Assembly (NCBI RefSeq): GCF_029577735.1
Contig: NZ_JARQTO010000002.1
Coordinates: 260,800 to 324,799 of the forward strand
DNA: 64,000 nucleotides
Source: Exercitatus varius
GTDB taxonomy: Bacteria > Pseudomonadota > Gammaproteobacteria > Enterobacterales > Pasteurellaceae
Direction: 5' to 3'
Shown: positions 43,225 through 52,192 of the stretch, piece by piece
Layout of the letters: each line of letters starts with the position of its first letter
How positions within the stretch are numbered: the stretch's first letter is position 1
Notes under the pieces: generated by a model
Databases searched by the model: none
Told to the model about the DNA's origin: nothing
Seen by the model: only the letters and a program-made list of their open reading frames with translations
Position numbers and translations under genes: made by a program

Positions 43225-44313
43225 ATGACACAGGTATTTAATTTCAGCGCGGGACCGGCGATGATGCCGCAAGCGGTTTTAAAAACGGCGCAGGCCGAAT
43301 TATTAAATTGGCAAAACCAAGGGACTTCCGTCATGGAAGTCAGCCATCGCGGTAAGTATTTTATGGAATTAATCGCGCAGGCGGATAAAGATCTGCGTCA
43401 GCTTTTTAAGGTGCCTGATAATTACAAAATTCTTTTCCTGCAAGGCGGCGCCCGCGGCCAATTTGCGGCGGTACCGATGAATTTAATCGGTGCAAAAGGC
43501 AAAGCGCTTTATTTGAACAGCGGCCACTGGTCCGCAATGGCGGCGAAAGAAGCGCGTAATTTCTGCGAAATTGATGAAATCAGCATTGCCGAAAAAGACG
43601 AAAACGGCGTTATCGGCGTGACTCGTACGGATTTCAGCGACATTGCGGATCAATATGATTACGTGCATTACTGCACTAACGAAACCATTACCGGCGTGCA
43701 GATTAAAGAAGTGCCGAATGTGGGCGACGCGGTTTTAGTGGCGGATATGTCTTCGGATATCATGTCGAAACAAATCGACATCAGTAAATTCGGATTAATT
43801 TATGCCGGCGCGCAAAAAAATCTGGGACCGGCCGGGATTACCTTAGTGATTGTGCGCGAGGATTTAATCGGTCACGCCCGTCGGGCGACGCCGTCGATTT
43901 GGAATTACGAAGTGCAGGCGAACGCCGATTCCATGATCAACACTCCGCCGACGTTTGCGTGGTATTTGTGTTCCCTGGTGTTCCGACATATGTTGGCGGA
44001 AGGCGGTATCGACGTTTATACTCGCCGCAATGCAACGAAAGCCGAATTGCTGTATAACTTCTTGGATCAGAGTAAATTCTACCGCAATTATATTGCAAAA
44101 CCGAACCGTTCCGTGATGAACGTCACCTTTACCACGGATAACGACGAACTCAACATGAAATTTGTCGCCGAAGCTACTGCCGCCGGCTTGCATGCGCTGA
44201 AAGGGCATAAAGTTTTGGGCGGCATGCGCGCGTCCCTGTATAACGCCATGCCGATTGAAGGCGTGCAGGCGTTAATCGAATTTATGAAAAAATTCGAAGC
44301 GGAAAACGCATAA
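43225..44313 (+). CDS. serC: Phosphoserine aminotransferase
   Basis: SerC converts phosphohydroxypyruvate to phosphoserine and also acts in pyridoxal phosphate synthesis. The start is the ATG at 43225, eight bases after CAGGATG; the frame is open further upstream but without family similarity. The 362-residue protein begins VFNFSAGPAMMP and has the PLP lysine K198 in YAGAQKNLGPAG. It is followed by hisC and aroA. Confidence 0.97.
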   Translation: MTQVFNFSAGPAMMPQAVLKTAQAELLNWQNQGTSVMEVSHRGKYFMELIAQADKDLRQLFKVPDNYKILFLQGGARGQFAAVPMNLIGAKGKALYLNSGHWSAMAAKEARNFCEIDEISIAEKDENGVIGVTRTDFSDIADQYDYVHYCTNETITGVQIKEVPNVGDAVLVADMSSDIMSKQIDISKFGLIYAGAQKNLGPAGITLVIVREDLIGHARRATPSIWNYEVQANADSMINTPPTFAWYLCSLVFRHMLAEGGIDVYTRRNATKAELLYNFLDQSKFYRNYIAKPNRSVMNVTFTTDNDELNMKFVAEATAAGLHALKGHKVLGGMRASLYNAMPIEGVQALIEFMKKFEAENA

Positions 44314-44320
44314 TTTGTCG

Positions 44321-44346
44321 CGGGTGATCGACGGTTCACCCGTTTT
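44321..44346 (+). terminator. Terminator of serC
   Basis: CGGGTGA/TCACCCG stem with an 8-base loop and TTTT; short T-run, so read-through to hisC is possible. Confidence 0.65.
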
Positions 44347-44404
44347 CAACATTTCGTAACGGGCAAATTTGTCCTTTTTATCCTTAAAAGTGCGGTCAAA
44401 ATTT

Positions 44405-45511
44405 ATGACATTTTTACAACGAGCCAATCAGGGCGTTCAATCGCTTTCTCCTTATCAAGCGGGAAAACCTATCGAAGAACTGGAACGTGAATTAGGCATC
44501 AGCAATATCGTCAAACTCGCGTCCAACGAAAATCCGTTCGGTTTTCCTGAAAGTGCGAAAAAAGCCATTCGCGAACAACTGGATTCTCTCACTCGTTATC
44601 CCGACAGCAACGGTTTCACCCTGAAACAGACGATTGCCGGAAAATTCGGTTTAAAACCGGAACAAATCACCTTGGGTAACGGTTCTAACGATTTAGTGGA
44701 ATTGTTTGCCCATACGTTCGTTTCAGAACACGACGAAGTGATTTTTTCCAAATATGCGTTTATCGTTTACCCGTTGATTACCCAAGCCATTAACGCCACC
44801 GCCCGCGAAATTCCTGCGAAAAACTGGGGGCATGACTTAGATGCGTTTTTAGCGGTAATCAACGAAAAAACCAAGTTAATTTATATTTCCAATCCGAACA
44901 ATCCGACGGGAAATTTCTTAACGCATAACGAAATTGATGAGTTTCTGGCAAAAGTGCGGTCGGATATTATTGTGGTTTTGGACGAAGCCTATACCGAATT
45001 TACCGCCAAAGACGAGCGGGTGGATTCTTTCGCGTTATTGAAAAAATATCCGAATTTGGTGGTGTCTCGCTCTTTGTCCAAAGCCTATGGTTTAGCGGGT
45101 TTGCGGATTGGTTATGCGGTAGCGAACGAAGAAATCACCGGTTTATTCAACCGCGTGCGTCAGCCGTTTAATGTGAACAGCCTGGCGTTAGCCGCGGCGG
45201 TTGCGGTGCTAAACGACGATGCCTTTGTGGAAAAAGTGGCGGAAAATAACCGTAACGAACTTAAACGTTATGAAGCGTTCTGCCAACGATACGGGTTGAA
45301 ATATATTCCGTCCAAAGGCAATTTCATTACTATTGATTTTGAACGTCCGGCCGCGCCGATTTATGATGCGTTATTGCATGAAGGCGTTATTGTTCGCCCG
45401 ATCGCCGGTTACGGCATGCCGAATCATTTGCGCGTGAGCATCGGTTTGCCGCAGGAAAACGATCGTTTGTTTGACGCATTAATTAAAGTTTTGAATTTAA
45501 AAGAAATTTAA
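44405..45511 (+). CDS. hisC: Histidinol-phosphate aminotransferase
   Basis: HisC transaminates imidazole-acetol phosphate in histidine synthesis; this subfamily can also act on aromatic keto acids. The 368-residue protein starts at 44405 and has LASNENPFGFPESA, SNPNNPTGNF and the PLP lysine K226 in SRSLSKAYGLAGLRIGYA. It belongs to the second HisC group (often called hisC2) found next to serC and aroA, outside the his operon. The usual ribosome-binding site position is filled by a USS (44388-44396). Confidence 0.92.
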   Translation: MTFLQRANQGVQSLSPYQAGKPIEELERELGISNIVKLASNENPFGFPESAKKAIREQLDSLTRYPDSNGFTLKQTIAGKFGLKPEQITLGNGSNDLVELFAHTFVSEHDEVIFSKYAFIVYPLITQAINATAREIPAKNWGHDLDAFLAVINEKTKLIYISNPNNPTGNFLTHNEIDEFLAKVRSDIIVVLDEAYTEFTAKDERVDSFALLKKYPNLVVSRSLSKAYGLAGLRIGYAVANEEITGLFNRVRQPFNVNSLALAAAVAVLNDDAFVEKVAENNRNELKRYEAFCQRYGLKYIPSKGNFITIDFERPAAPIYDALLHEGVIVRPIAGYGMPNHLRVSIGLPQENDRLFDALIKVLNLKEI

Positions 45512-45526
45512 ATATTAATTGTCCTT

Positions 45527-45590
45527 CGGCATACATTGGCTTATGTATGCCGATTATTTATATTTAGGCACGAATCGCGAGATTCGCGCC
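45527..45590 (+). terminator. Two hairpins between hisC and aroA
   Basis: CGGCATACAT/ATGTATGCCG (45527-45536, 45543-45552) is followed by a T/A-rich run. A second stem around CGAATC-GCGA-GATTCG lies at 45567-45590. The first looks like a terminator for hisC; the second is unexplained. Confidence 0.6.
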
Positions 45591-45609
45591 CTCATTTTTA
45601 TAGAAAAGC

Positions 45610-46911
45610 ATGGAAAAAATCACTTTAAATCCAATCAACCGTGTTGAAGGTACGGTTAATTTGCCGGGCTCGAAAAGTTTGTCCAATCGCGCATTATTAC
45701 TCGCCGCGCTGGCGAAGGGCACCACGAAAGTGACCAATTTACTTGACAGCGACGATGTGCGTCACATGCTCAATGCGCTCAAACAGCTTGGCGTGAATTA
45801 TAGGCTTTCCGACGATAAAACTACGTGCGAAGTGCAGGGGTTCGGCAAAGCTTTCGAATGGCAAAACGGGTTATCGCTTTTTTTAGGCAATGCCGGCACC
45901 GCCATGCGGCCGTTAACCGCCGCGTTATGTTTGGCTAATCCGGGCGACGAAGGCGTTGCCGAAATTGTGCTTACCGGCGAACCGCGCATGAAAGAACGTC
46001 CTATCAAACATTTGGTGGATGCATTGTTGCAGGCGGGCGCGGAAGTGGAATATTTGGAACAGGAAGGTTATCCGCCGCTGGCAATCCGCAATAAAGGTCT
46101 GCACGGCGGCAAGGTGAAAATCGACGGTTCAATTTCTTCTCAATTTTTGACCGCACTTTTAATGGCGGCGCCTATGTCTTCAGCCGATACCGAAATTGAA
46201 ATTATCGGTGATTTGGTATCGAAACCTTATATTGATATCACTTTGAATATGATGAAAATTTTCGGTGTTGAGGTGGAAAATCAACATTATCGGCGTTTTA
46301 TGGTAAAAGGCTGCCAACAATATCAGTCGCCGAACACTTTCTTAGTAGAGGGCGATGCTTCGTCCGCCTCTTATTTTCTGGCGGCGGGCGCTATTAAAGG
46401 TTGCGTGAAAGTCACCGGAGTCGGTAAAAACAGCATTCAGGGCGATCGCTTGTTCGCCGACGTATTGTCCGCCATGGGCGCGAAAATTACTTGGGGCGAC
46501 GATTTTATTCAGGCGGAACAAAGCGAACTTGTGGGAGTGGATATGGATATGAATCACATTCCCGACGCCGCTATGACCATTGCCACCACCGCGCTATTTG
46601 CCAAAGGCGAAACCGTGATCCGTAATATTTATAACTGGCGGGTGAAAGAAACCGATCGTTTAACGGCGATGGCGACGGAATTGCGCAAAGTAGGCGCTAC
46701 GGTGGAAGAAGGAGAGGATTTTATCCGCATTCAGCCTTTGCCGTTAGAGCGATTCCGGCATGCGGAAATCGAAACCTATAATGATCACCGTATGGCGATG
46801 TGCTTTGCGTTGATTGCCTTATCCGATACGCCGGTGACGATTTTGGATCCGAAATGTACGGCGAAAACCTTTCCGACATTCTTTGATGAATTTTCAAGAA
46901 TTTCACAATAA
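45610..46911 (+). CDS. aroA: EPSP synthase
   Basis: AroA joins shikimate-3-phosphate and phosphoenolpyruvate in the aromatic pathway. The 433-residue protein has LPGSKSLSNRALLLAAL near the N terminus, LGNAGTAMRPLTAAL at about 93, the EPRMKERP loop and ETYNDHRMAMCFAL in the C-terminal half. One USS is at 46150. Confidence 0.98.
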   Translation: MEKITLNPINRVEGTVNLPGSKSLSNRALLLAALAKGTTKVTNLLDSDDVRHMLNALKQLGVNYRLSDDKTTCEVQGFGKAFEWQNGLSLFLGNAGTAMRPLTAALCLANPGDEGVAEIVLTGEPRMKERPIKHLVDALLQAGAEVEYLEQEGYPPLAIRNKGLHGGKVKIDGSISSQFLTALLMAAPMSSADTEIEIIGDLVSKPYIDITLNMMKIFGVEVENQHYRRFMVKGCQQYQSPNTFLVEGDASSASYFLAAGAIKGCVKVTGVGKNSIQGDRLFADVLSAMGAKITWGDDFIQAEQSELVGVDMDMNHIPDAAMTIATTALFAKGETVIRNIYNWRVKETDRLTAMATELRKVGATVEEGEDFIRIQPLPLERFRHAEIETYNDHRMAMCFALIALSDTPVTILDPKCTAKTFPTFFDEFSRISQ

Positions 46912-46925
46912 TTTGGCCTTAAATC

Positions 46926-46968
46926 AAGGGAAACGTTAAAAATTTACGCTTTCCCTTAGATTTTATTT
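46926..46968 (+). terminator. Terminator of aroA
   Basis: AAGGGAAACGT paired with ACGCTTTCCCTT (one bulge), followed by AGATTTTATTT. Confidence 0.7.
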
Positions 46969-47040
46969 GACAAAATAAAAACAAGCCTTTATTTGTATAA
47001 GCCATCAAATATTTTCGTTTTTAGTTTTCAGGAGTTATTT

Positions 47041-48393
47041 ATGTCTCATCTTTCTGTTGCAAAATTCGGCGGGACCAGTGTTGCAAATCATGCCGCTATG
47101 ACGGCTTGTGCAAAAATCGTTATTGCCGATCCCAATACTCGTGTGGTCGTACTTTCCGCTTCTGCCGGTATCACGAATTTATTAGTGGCGCTGGCGAATG
47201 GGGTTGACGCTCAACAACGGGAGAAATTATTAGCTGAAGTTCGTCAAATCCAGGAAAATATTTTAACCGAGTTACAGGATGACAGCTTTGTGCGTCCTGA
47301 AATCGAACGCTTGCTGGATAATATCGATTCGTTGGCGGAAGCGGCGAGTTTGGCCACTTCGGCGGCGTTAACGGATGAATTAATCAGCCACGGCGAAATG
47401 ATGTCCACTCGTCTGTTCGTGGAAGTGTTGCGCGAATTAAATGCGCAATCAACCTGGTTAGACGTGCGTTCATTGGTGGCAACCAACAGCAATTTCGGTA
47501 AAGCGGCGCCGGATGACGAGCAAACCCAGAAAAACAGCGACAATATTTTAAAACCGTTAATCGATCGCGGTGAGCTGGTGATCACTCAAGGTTTTATCGG
47601 ACGTGATCCGAACGGCAAAACCACTACGTTAGGTCGCGGCGGTTCGGACTATTCGGCGGCACTGATTGCCGAAGTATTGAATGCCAAAGACGTATTGATC
47701 TGGACGGATGTGGCGGGTATTTACACCACGGATCCGCGTATTGTGCCGGCGGCCAAACGTATTGATACCATGAGCTTTGCCGAGGCGGCGGAAATGGCGA
47801 CTTTCGGGGCGAAAGTCTTGCATCCGGCGACATTACTACCGGCAGTGCGCAGTAACATTCCGGTTTATGTGGGTTCCAGCAAAGCGCCGCAAGACGGCGG
47901 CACCTGGGTCACGCGCGATCCGCAGCCGCGTCCGACATTCCGCGCCATCGCGTTGCGTCGCGATCAAACTTTATTAACGCTTTCCAGTTTAAATATGTTG
48001 CATGCGCAGGGATTCCTTGCGAATGTGTTCAATATTCTGGCAAAACACAAAATTTCCGTGGACACCATTACCACATCGGAAGTCAGCATTGCGTTAACCC
48101 TGGATAAAACCGGTTCGGCTTCTTCCGGAGCGGAATTGTTATCTAACGAATTACTGACCGAATTGAGCGAAGTGTGCACGGTGAAAGTGGATACGGGACT
48201 GGCGTTGGTGGCGTTAATCGGTAACGATTTGCATATTGCGGCGGGCGTGGCAAAACGCATATTTAATTCATTGGAACCGTATAACGTGCGAATGATTAGT
48301 TACGGCGCCAGCACAAATAACATCTGCATGCTGGTCCACAGTAATCAGGCGGACGATGTCGTGCGGGCGTTACATGCGGAATTATTTGAATAA
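47041..48393 (+). CDS. lysC: Aspartate kinase, lysine-sensitive (AK III) type
   Basis: LysC phosphorylates aspartate, the first step to lysine, threonine and methionine. The start ATG at 47041 follows CAGGAG, giving 450 residues; the open frame upstream has no family match. KFGGTSV is at residues 8-14, and the kinase motifs TTLGRGGSDYSAALIAE and WTDVAGIYTTDPR follow. Two C-terminal ACT domains should bind lysine. It is monofunctional, with no homoserine dehydrogenase part. The 129-base upstream gap has room for a promoter only, so the long lysine riboswitch of E. coli lysC is absent. Confidence 0.95.
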   Translation: MSHLSVAKFGGTSVANHAAMTACAKIVIADPNTRVVVLSASAGITNLLVALANGVDAQQREKLLAEVRQIQENILTELQDDSFVRPEIERLLDNIDSLAEAASLATSAALTDELISHGEMMSTRLFVEVLRELNAQSTWLDVRSLVATNSNFGKAAPDDEQTQKNSDNILKPLIDRGELVITQGFIGRDPNGKTTTLGRGGSDYSAALIAEVLNAKDVLIWTDVAGIYTTDPRIVPAAKRIDTMSFAEAAEMATFGAKVLHPATLLPAVRSNIPVYVGSSKAPQDGGTWVTRDPQPRPTFRAIALRRDQTLLTLSSLNMLHAQGFLANVFNILAKHKISVDTITTSEVSIALTLDKTGSASSGAELLSNELLTELSEVCTVKVDTGLALVALIGNDLHIAAGVAKRIFNSLEPYNVRMISYGASTNNICMLVHSNQADDVVRALHAELFE

Positions 48394-48860
48394 TTTTGTT
48401 TAACGTATAGGTAAAGTGCGGTCAAAAATTGAAACGTTTTTTGAAATTACGTCGCAGTTGAACAAAGCTGAAATTAGGGTTACCGAGCTTGTGGAAGTAT
48501 AAGTCGTTTCGGCTTTTGTTAAGCACAAAACGCATGCTTCCGCAAGTTTTGTGCGTTTACGGCATAATGCCGCATTTCTTGGCGATACGGGAAAAAATCC
48601 GGCCATCGGCACGCGAAAATTAGCGTGGGAAAATCGGGGCGGTTGCTAAAATTTCAGATCATTATTGACGTGCGGAAATATGCCAAATTCGTGCCGATTC
48701 CATTGTGCGACATCTATCCCGGCGCCCCGGCTGTTGCGGTGGGCGCCGTTTTAATCAAGATCACTCGCCGAATCCCGCGTTTGATATGAATTAATCCTTC
48801 ATCGACGATGGGGCGATGTCCAACATTTAAAAGTGCGGTCAATATTACAGGAGTTTTTTC
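48394..48860. other. 467-bp non-coding gap with many inverted repeats
   Basis: No credible gene: all frames are short and without similarity I recognise. USS lie at 48414 and 48831. Between them are a near-perfect 10-bp pairing (48488-48497 with 48537-48546), AAGTCG-TTT-CGGCTT (48501-48515) and GCACAAAAC/GTTTTGTGC (48523-48531, 48546-48554). Further on are CGGCA-TAA-TGCCG (48560-48572), ATCGGCACG/CGTGCCGAT (48605-48613, 48690-48698) and a GC-rich hairpin CGGCGCCC/GGGCGCCG with TTTT (48720-48752). It may be a structured RNA or a long 5' leader of the next gene. Confidence 0.45.
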
Positions 48861-49685
48861 ATGGCAATTAATAAAGATACTCAATTATGCATTTCTATTT
48901 CGGCGCGTCCGAGTAATTTCGGCACAACCTTCCATAATTATTTGTATCAAAAACTCGGTCTGGATTTTATTTATAAAGCGTTTCAGGTGCAGGATGTTGA
49001 ACACGCCGTGAAAGGCGTGCGGGCGCTTGGGATTCGAGGTTGCGCGGTGTCTATGCCGCACAAAGAAAGCTGTATGCCGTTTGTGGACGAAATTTCGGAA
49101 TCGGCGGCGGCTATTCAGTCTGTGAATACTATTGTCAATGACAACGGCTATCTAAAAGCCTATAACACGGACTATATCGCAATTTATAAATTAATCGAGA
49201 AATATCAATTAGATAACGCAAAATCGGTGATTGTTCACGGCAGCGGCGGTATGGCGAAAGCCGTGGTTGCGGCGTTCAAAAATTCGGGTTTTAACCGACT
49301 GAAAGTGTATGCGCGTAATGCGGAAACGGGCAAGAATCTCGCCGCACTTTATGGCTTTGAATATATTTCCAGTCTTGAGCATCAACAGGCGGAGATTTTG
49401 GTGAACGTGACGCCAATCGGCATGAAAGGCGGCAAGGACGAATTGACGTTGGCATTCCCCGAGCATCTCATAAAAGCCGCCGAAACGGCATTTGATGTGG
49501 TGGCGATGCCGGTAGAAACGCCGTTTATTAAATCGGCGGAACGCTTTGGTAAGCAAGTGATTTCCGGCGCGGAAGTTATTGTGTTGCAAGCCGTGGAGCA
49601 ATTCGAGCTTTATACCCACCAACGACCAAGCGATGAGCTTGTTATCGAAGCCGGAAACGTTGCGCGCGAAACTGTCCGGAAATAA
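48861..49685 (+). CDS. Shikimate dehydrogenase-like protein (SdhL/HI0607 type)
   Basis: A 274-residue member of the shikimate/quinate dehydrogenase superfamily. The substrate-binding lysine is in VSMPHKESC (about residue 71), SVNTIVNDNG follows at about 93, and the nucleotide-binding turn is VHGSGGMAKAVVAAF at about 123. H. influenzae HI0607 is the closest relative I recall; that protein has weak shikimate activity and is not the main AroE. I leave the symbol empty because the real substrate is uncertain. The ATG is preceded by CAGGAG. Confidence 0.85.
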   Translation: MAINKDTQLCISISARPSNFGTTFHNYLYQKLGLDFIYKAFQVQDVEHAVKGVRALGIRGCAVSMPHKESCMPFVDEISESAAAIQSVNTIVNDNGYLKAYNTDYIAIYKLIEKYQLDNAKSVIVHGSGGMAKAVVAAFKNSGFNRLKVYARNAETGKNLAALYGFEYISSLEHQQAEILVNVTPIGMKGGKDELTLAFPEHLIKAAETAFDVVAMPVETPFIKSAERFGKQVISGAEVIVLQAVEQFELYTHQRPSDELVIEAGNVARETVRK

Positions 49686-49697
49686 TTATTCCAATAG

Positions 49698-49742
49698 TAA
49701 AGTGCGGTCAAAAAAACGATCGTTTTTTCGACCGCACTTTTG
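49698..49742 (+). terminator. Inverted USS terminator after the shikimate dehydrogenase-like gene
   Basis: Perfect USS copies (49700-49708 and 49731-49739) with the stem extended by an A-tract/T-tract and a central CGATCG. A long, strong stem. Confidence 0.88.
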
Positions 49743-49839
49743 TTGCTACAGTAGACAAAATTTTGCTCGCATTTTCTTTTGTTTCAAAAAAGTATGCTAT
49801 TATTCGTTATTATTTTTTATTAAGAGCATTATTCGATTG

Positions 49840-50433
49840 ATGAATTTTCGTTGGAATTTAATTTTAGGCGTGATTGCTTTGGCGTTGTCGGCTTGGTTTT
49901 ATAGCCTGAACCAAGAAGACGGTTCATTGGCCAATCTCATTAAAAAGCCTGATAGTCCCGAATATATCGGGCAGAAAATGGAGACAACTATTTTTTCGCC
50001 GACGGGTCAAAAGCAATATATTGCCAAATCGGATAAAGTGGAATATTACAGTGAAGACGGACATACGGATTTCTTTAATCCTATGGTTTTCGTTTTGGAC
50101 GATTCCGCTTCCGACAAATCCAAACAAAATGAAACGGATCTGCACCAAAGTTGGAAATTAACTGCGGCAAAAGCAACGTTAACTAAAGATAATATGTTGA
50201 ATTTAAGCGGGCGGGTAGTCGCGCAGAGTTTATTGCCCGAATCCCGTTTGCAGCGGATAGAAAGCGAACGTGCGACGGTGAATTTAAAGACTCAGGACAT
50301 CACGTCGAATACGGAAGTGAAAATCAACGGCCAGAATTTTGTCAGTTCGGGCCTGAAACTGGACGGCAATCTTAAACAGCAAGTTGCAACGCTCAAGGAA
50401 CAAGTGAAAACTCATTATGAAATCAACAAATAA
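49840..50433 (+). CDS. lptC: LPS export protein LptC
   Basis: LptC is a bitopic inner-membrane protein that passes lipopolysaccharide from LptBFG to LptA. The ATG at 49840 starts a 197-residue protein with a single membrane anchor at about residues 5-23 and a periplasmic beta-jellyroll domain. A much longer open frame upstream runs back into the previous gene and is not used. It overlaps lptA by 17 bases, so lptC-lptA-lptB is one operon. Confidence 0.92.
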   Translation: MNFRWNLILGVIALALSAWFYSLNQEDGSLANLIKKPDSPEYIGQKMETTIFSPTGQKQYIAKSDKVEYYSEDGHTDFFNPMVFVLDDSASDKSKQNETDLHQSWKLTAAKATLTKDNMLNLSGRVVAQSLLPESRLQRIESERATVNLKTQDITSNTEVKINGQNFVSSGLKLDGNLKQQVATLKEQVKTHYEINK

Positions 50434-50929
50434 AATTTTATTGGCGACGGTCTTATTGATGACTTCGTTATCCGCCGCCGCGTTGAAAGACGACACCAAT
50501 AAACCGATTAATATCGATTCCGGCAATCAGGAATTGGATATGGAAAACAGCGTGGTGACTTTCACCGATAATGTCGTCATTACGCAAGGCTCTATTTTAA
50601 TTAAAGCGAATAAAGTCGTCATTACCCGGCCGCCGGAAAATTCCGGTAAAAAAGAAACGGTGGATGCCTTCGGCTCGCCGGTGACATTTCATCAGATGAT
50701 GGACGACGGTAAACCCGCCGATGGTAAAGCCGATAAAGTCCATTATGATTTAGGTACGGAATTCCTCACGCTGACGGGAAATGCCGAATTGAAACAGCTG
50801 GATAGCAAAATTAACGGCGACGTGATCACTTATGACGTGAAAAAACAACAGCTTAAAGCCACGAGCGGAGCGAAATCCCGCGTGCGTACCGTCTTAATTC
50901 CGGCGCAGTTAAACGATAAGAAAAAGTAA
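50417..50929 (+). CDS. lptA: LPS transport periplasmic protein LptA
   Basis: LptA forms the periplasmic bridge for lipopolysaccharide between LptC and LptD. The 170-residue precursor has a signal peptide (MKSTNKILLATVLLMTSLSA) with cleavage likely near residue 22. The beta-jellyroll core follows, with NQELDMENSVVTFTDNVVIT and DKVHYDLGTEFLTLTGNA. It overlaps lptC and lies 11 bases before lptB. Confidence 0.93.
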   Translation: MKSTNKILLATVLLMTSLSAAALKDDTNKPINIDSGNQELDMENSVVTFTDNVVITQGSILIKANKVVITRPPENSGKKETVDAFGSPVTFHQMMDDGKPADGKADKVHYDLGTEFLTLTGNAELKQLDSKINGDVITYDVKKQQLKATSGAKSRVRTVLIPAQLNDKKK

Positions 50930-50940
50930 GGAGACGATGA

Positions 50941-51666
50941 ATGGCTGTTCTTTATGCCGAACATTTAGCAAAAAGTTATAAAGCGCGAAAAGTCGTTTCC
51001 GATGTGAGTTTTACCGTGCGATCCAACGAAATTGTGGGGCTGCTCGGTCCGAACGGCGCCGGGAAAACCACTTCTTTTTATATGGTGGTGGGGTTAGTGC
51101 GTCACGATGAAGGTAAAATCCGTATTGATGACGAAGATATCAGTCTGCTACCCATGCATAACCGTGCGCAAAAAGGCGTCGGTTATTTACCGCAGGAAGC
51201 GTCGATTTTCCGCCGTTTAAGCGTCTATGATAATTTGATGGCGGTACTTGAAATCCGGAAAGATTTAACCCCGGAACAGCGTCATGATCGCGCGGAGGAA
51301 TTAATTGAAGAGTTTAATATCGAGCATATCCGTGACAGCTTAGGGCAATCTTTATCCGGCGGTGAGCGTCGTCGGGTGGAAATTGCGCGGGCATTGGCGG
51401 CCAATCCTAAATTTATTTTGCTTGACGAACCTTTTGCCGGAGTCGATCCGATTTCGGTTATCGATATCAAAAAAATTATTAAGGATTTGCGGGATCGCGG
51501 TTTGGGCGTACTTATTACGGATCATAACGTACGTGAAACCCTGGATGTATGCGAGCGGGCCTACATCGTCAGCGCAGGGAAAATGATCGCAACGGGGACG
51601 CCCGCGGAAGTCATGAATAATGATCACGTGAAACAGGTGTATCTCGGTGAGGGATTTAAGCTATAA
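50941..51666 (+). CDS. lptB: LPS export ATPase LptB
   Basis: LptB powers extraction of lipopolysaccharide from the inner membrane with LptF and LptG. The 241-residue ABC ATPase has Walker A GPNGAGKTT (36-44), the Q-loop LPQEASIFRRL, signature LSGGERRRVEIARAL and Walker B FILLDEPFAGVDP. It is followed directly (3 bases) by ptsN. In E. coli rpoN and hpf would lie here; both are missing. Confidence 0.97.
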   Translation: MAVLYAEHLAKSYKARKVVSDVSFTVRSNEIVGLLGPNGAGKTTSFYMVVGLVRHDEGKIRIDDEDISLLPMHNRAQKGVGYLPQEASIFRRLSVYDNLMAVLEIRKDLTPEQRHDRAEELIEEFNIEHIRDSLGQSLSGGERRRVEIARALAANPKFILLDEPFAGVDPISVIDIKKIIKDLRDRGLGVLITDHNVRETLDVCERAYIVSAGKMIATGTPAEVMNNDHVKQVYLGEGFKL

Positions 51667-51669
51667 ACC

Positions 51670-52176
51670 ATGAAATTTACCGAATTATTAACGCCCGACA
51701 ACATCCGTCAGGGCGTTGTTGCTTCTAGCAAAAAAGCGTTATTGGAATTTATCGGACGGATTGTCGGCAAGCAGGTGAATTCGGAACAATTTACCGGCCT
51801 GAAGTGTTTTGAAAGTCTGTTCGGTCGTGAAAAAATGGGATGTACCGCAATCGGTAGCGGTGTGGCGATGCCGCGTGCGCGGTTGCCTGTCGGCGACAAA
51901 CCTATCGCCGTTTTTTTGCAGTTGACGGAACCGATTGATTATGAAGCTCAGGATAAACGCAAAGTGGATCTTATTTTAGCGGTATTAGTGCCGGAAGGCC
52001 TGTGTTCCAGCTACAGTGCGAATTTATCCGAGTTGTCTGAAAAATTGACCGATAAAAATCTCACAAAAAAACTGCGCGCCGCACAAAGTGCGGAAGAAAT
52101 TTGGCAAGTTTTTGAATTCGCTGACGCCTATCTGGACGAAAGCGTCAAAGAAGAAGCGGCAACAACAAGCAATTAA
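51670..52176 (+). CDS. ptsN: PtsN-like EIIA-Ntr protein without the active-site histidine
   Basis: PtsN is the terminal phosphate acceptor of the nitrogen PTS and regulates K+ uptake and other processes. The 168-residue protein is clearly of this family (SLFGREKMGCTAIGSGVAMP and VDLILAVLVPEG). However, the phosphorylated histidine of IPHGKL is R69 here (MPRARL, codon CGT at 51874-51876). The second conserved histidine pair of THLHTLS is replaced by SYSANLS. It therefore should not be phosphorylated the usual way. Its position before rapZ is conserved. It may act as a constitutively unphosphorylated regulator or have lost PTS linkage. Confidence 0.88.
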   Translation: MKFTELLTPDNIRQGVVASSKKALLEFIGRIVGKQVNSEQFTGLKCFESLFGREKMGCTAIGSGVAMPRARLPVGDKPIAVFLQLTEPIDYEAQDKRKVDLILAVLVPEGLCSSYSANLSELSEKLTDKNLTKKLRAAQSAEEIWQVFEFADAYLDESVKEEAATTSN

Positions 52177-52192
52177 TTTTAGTAGGCAAGCT

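Noticed and set aside
46912..47040. Lysine riboswitch upstream of lysC
   Set aside because: Only 129 bases separate aroA and lysC, and part is the aroA terminator. There is no room for the ~170-base L-box.
48400..48612. Minus-strand frame of 70 codons in the lysC downstream gap
   Set aside because: No ribosome-binding site or recognisable similarity, and the region is dominated by inverted repeats.
49579..49839. N-terminal extension of lptC back into the preceding gene
   Set aside because: The extension is out of frame with the shikimate dehydrogenase-like gene, crosses a terminator and shows no LptC similarity; the family starts at the membrane anchor at 49840.
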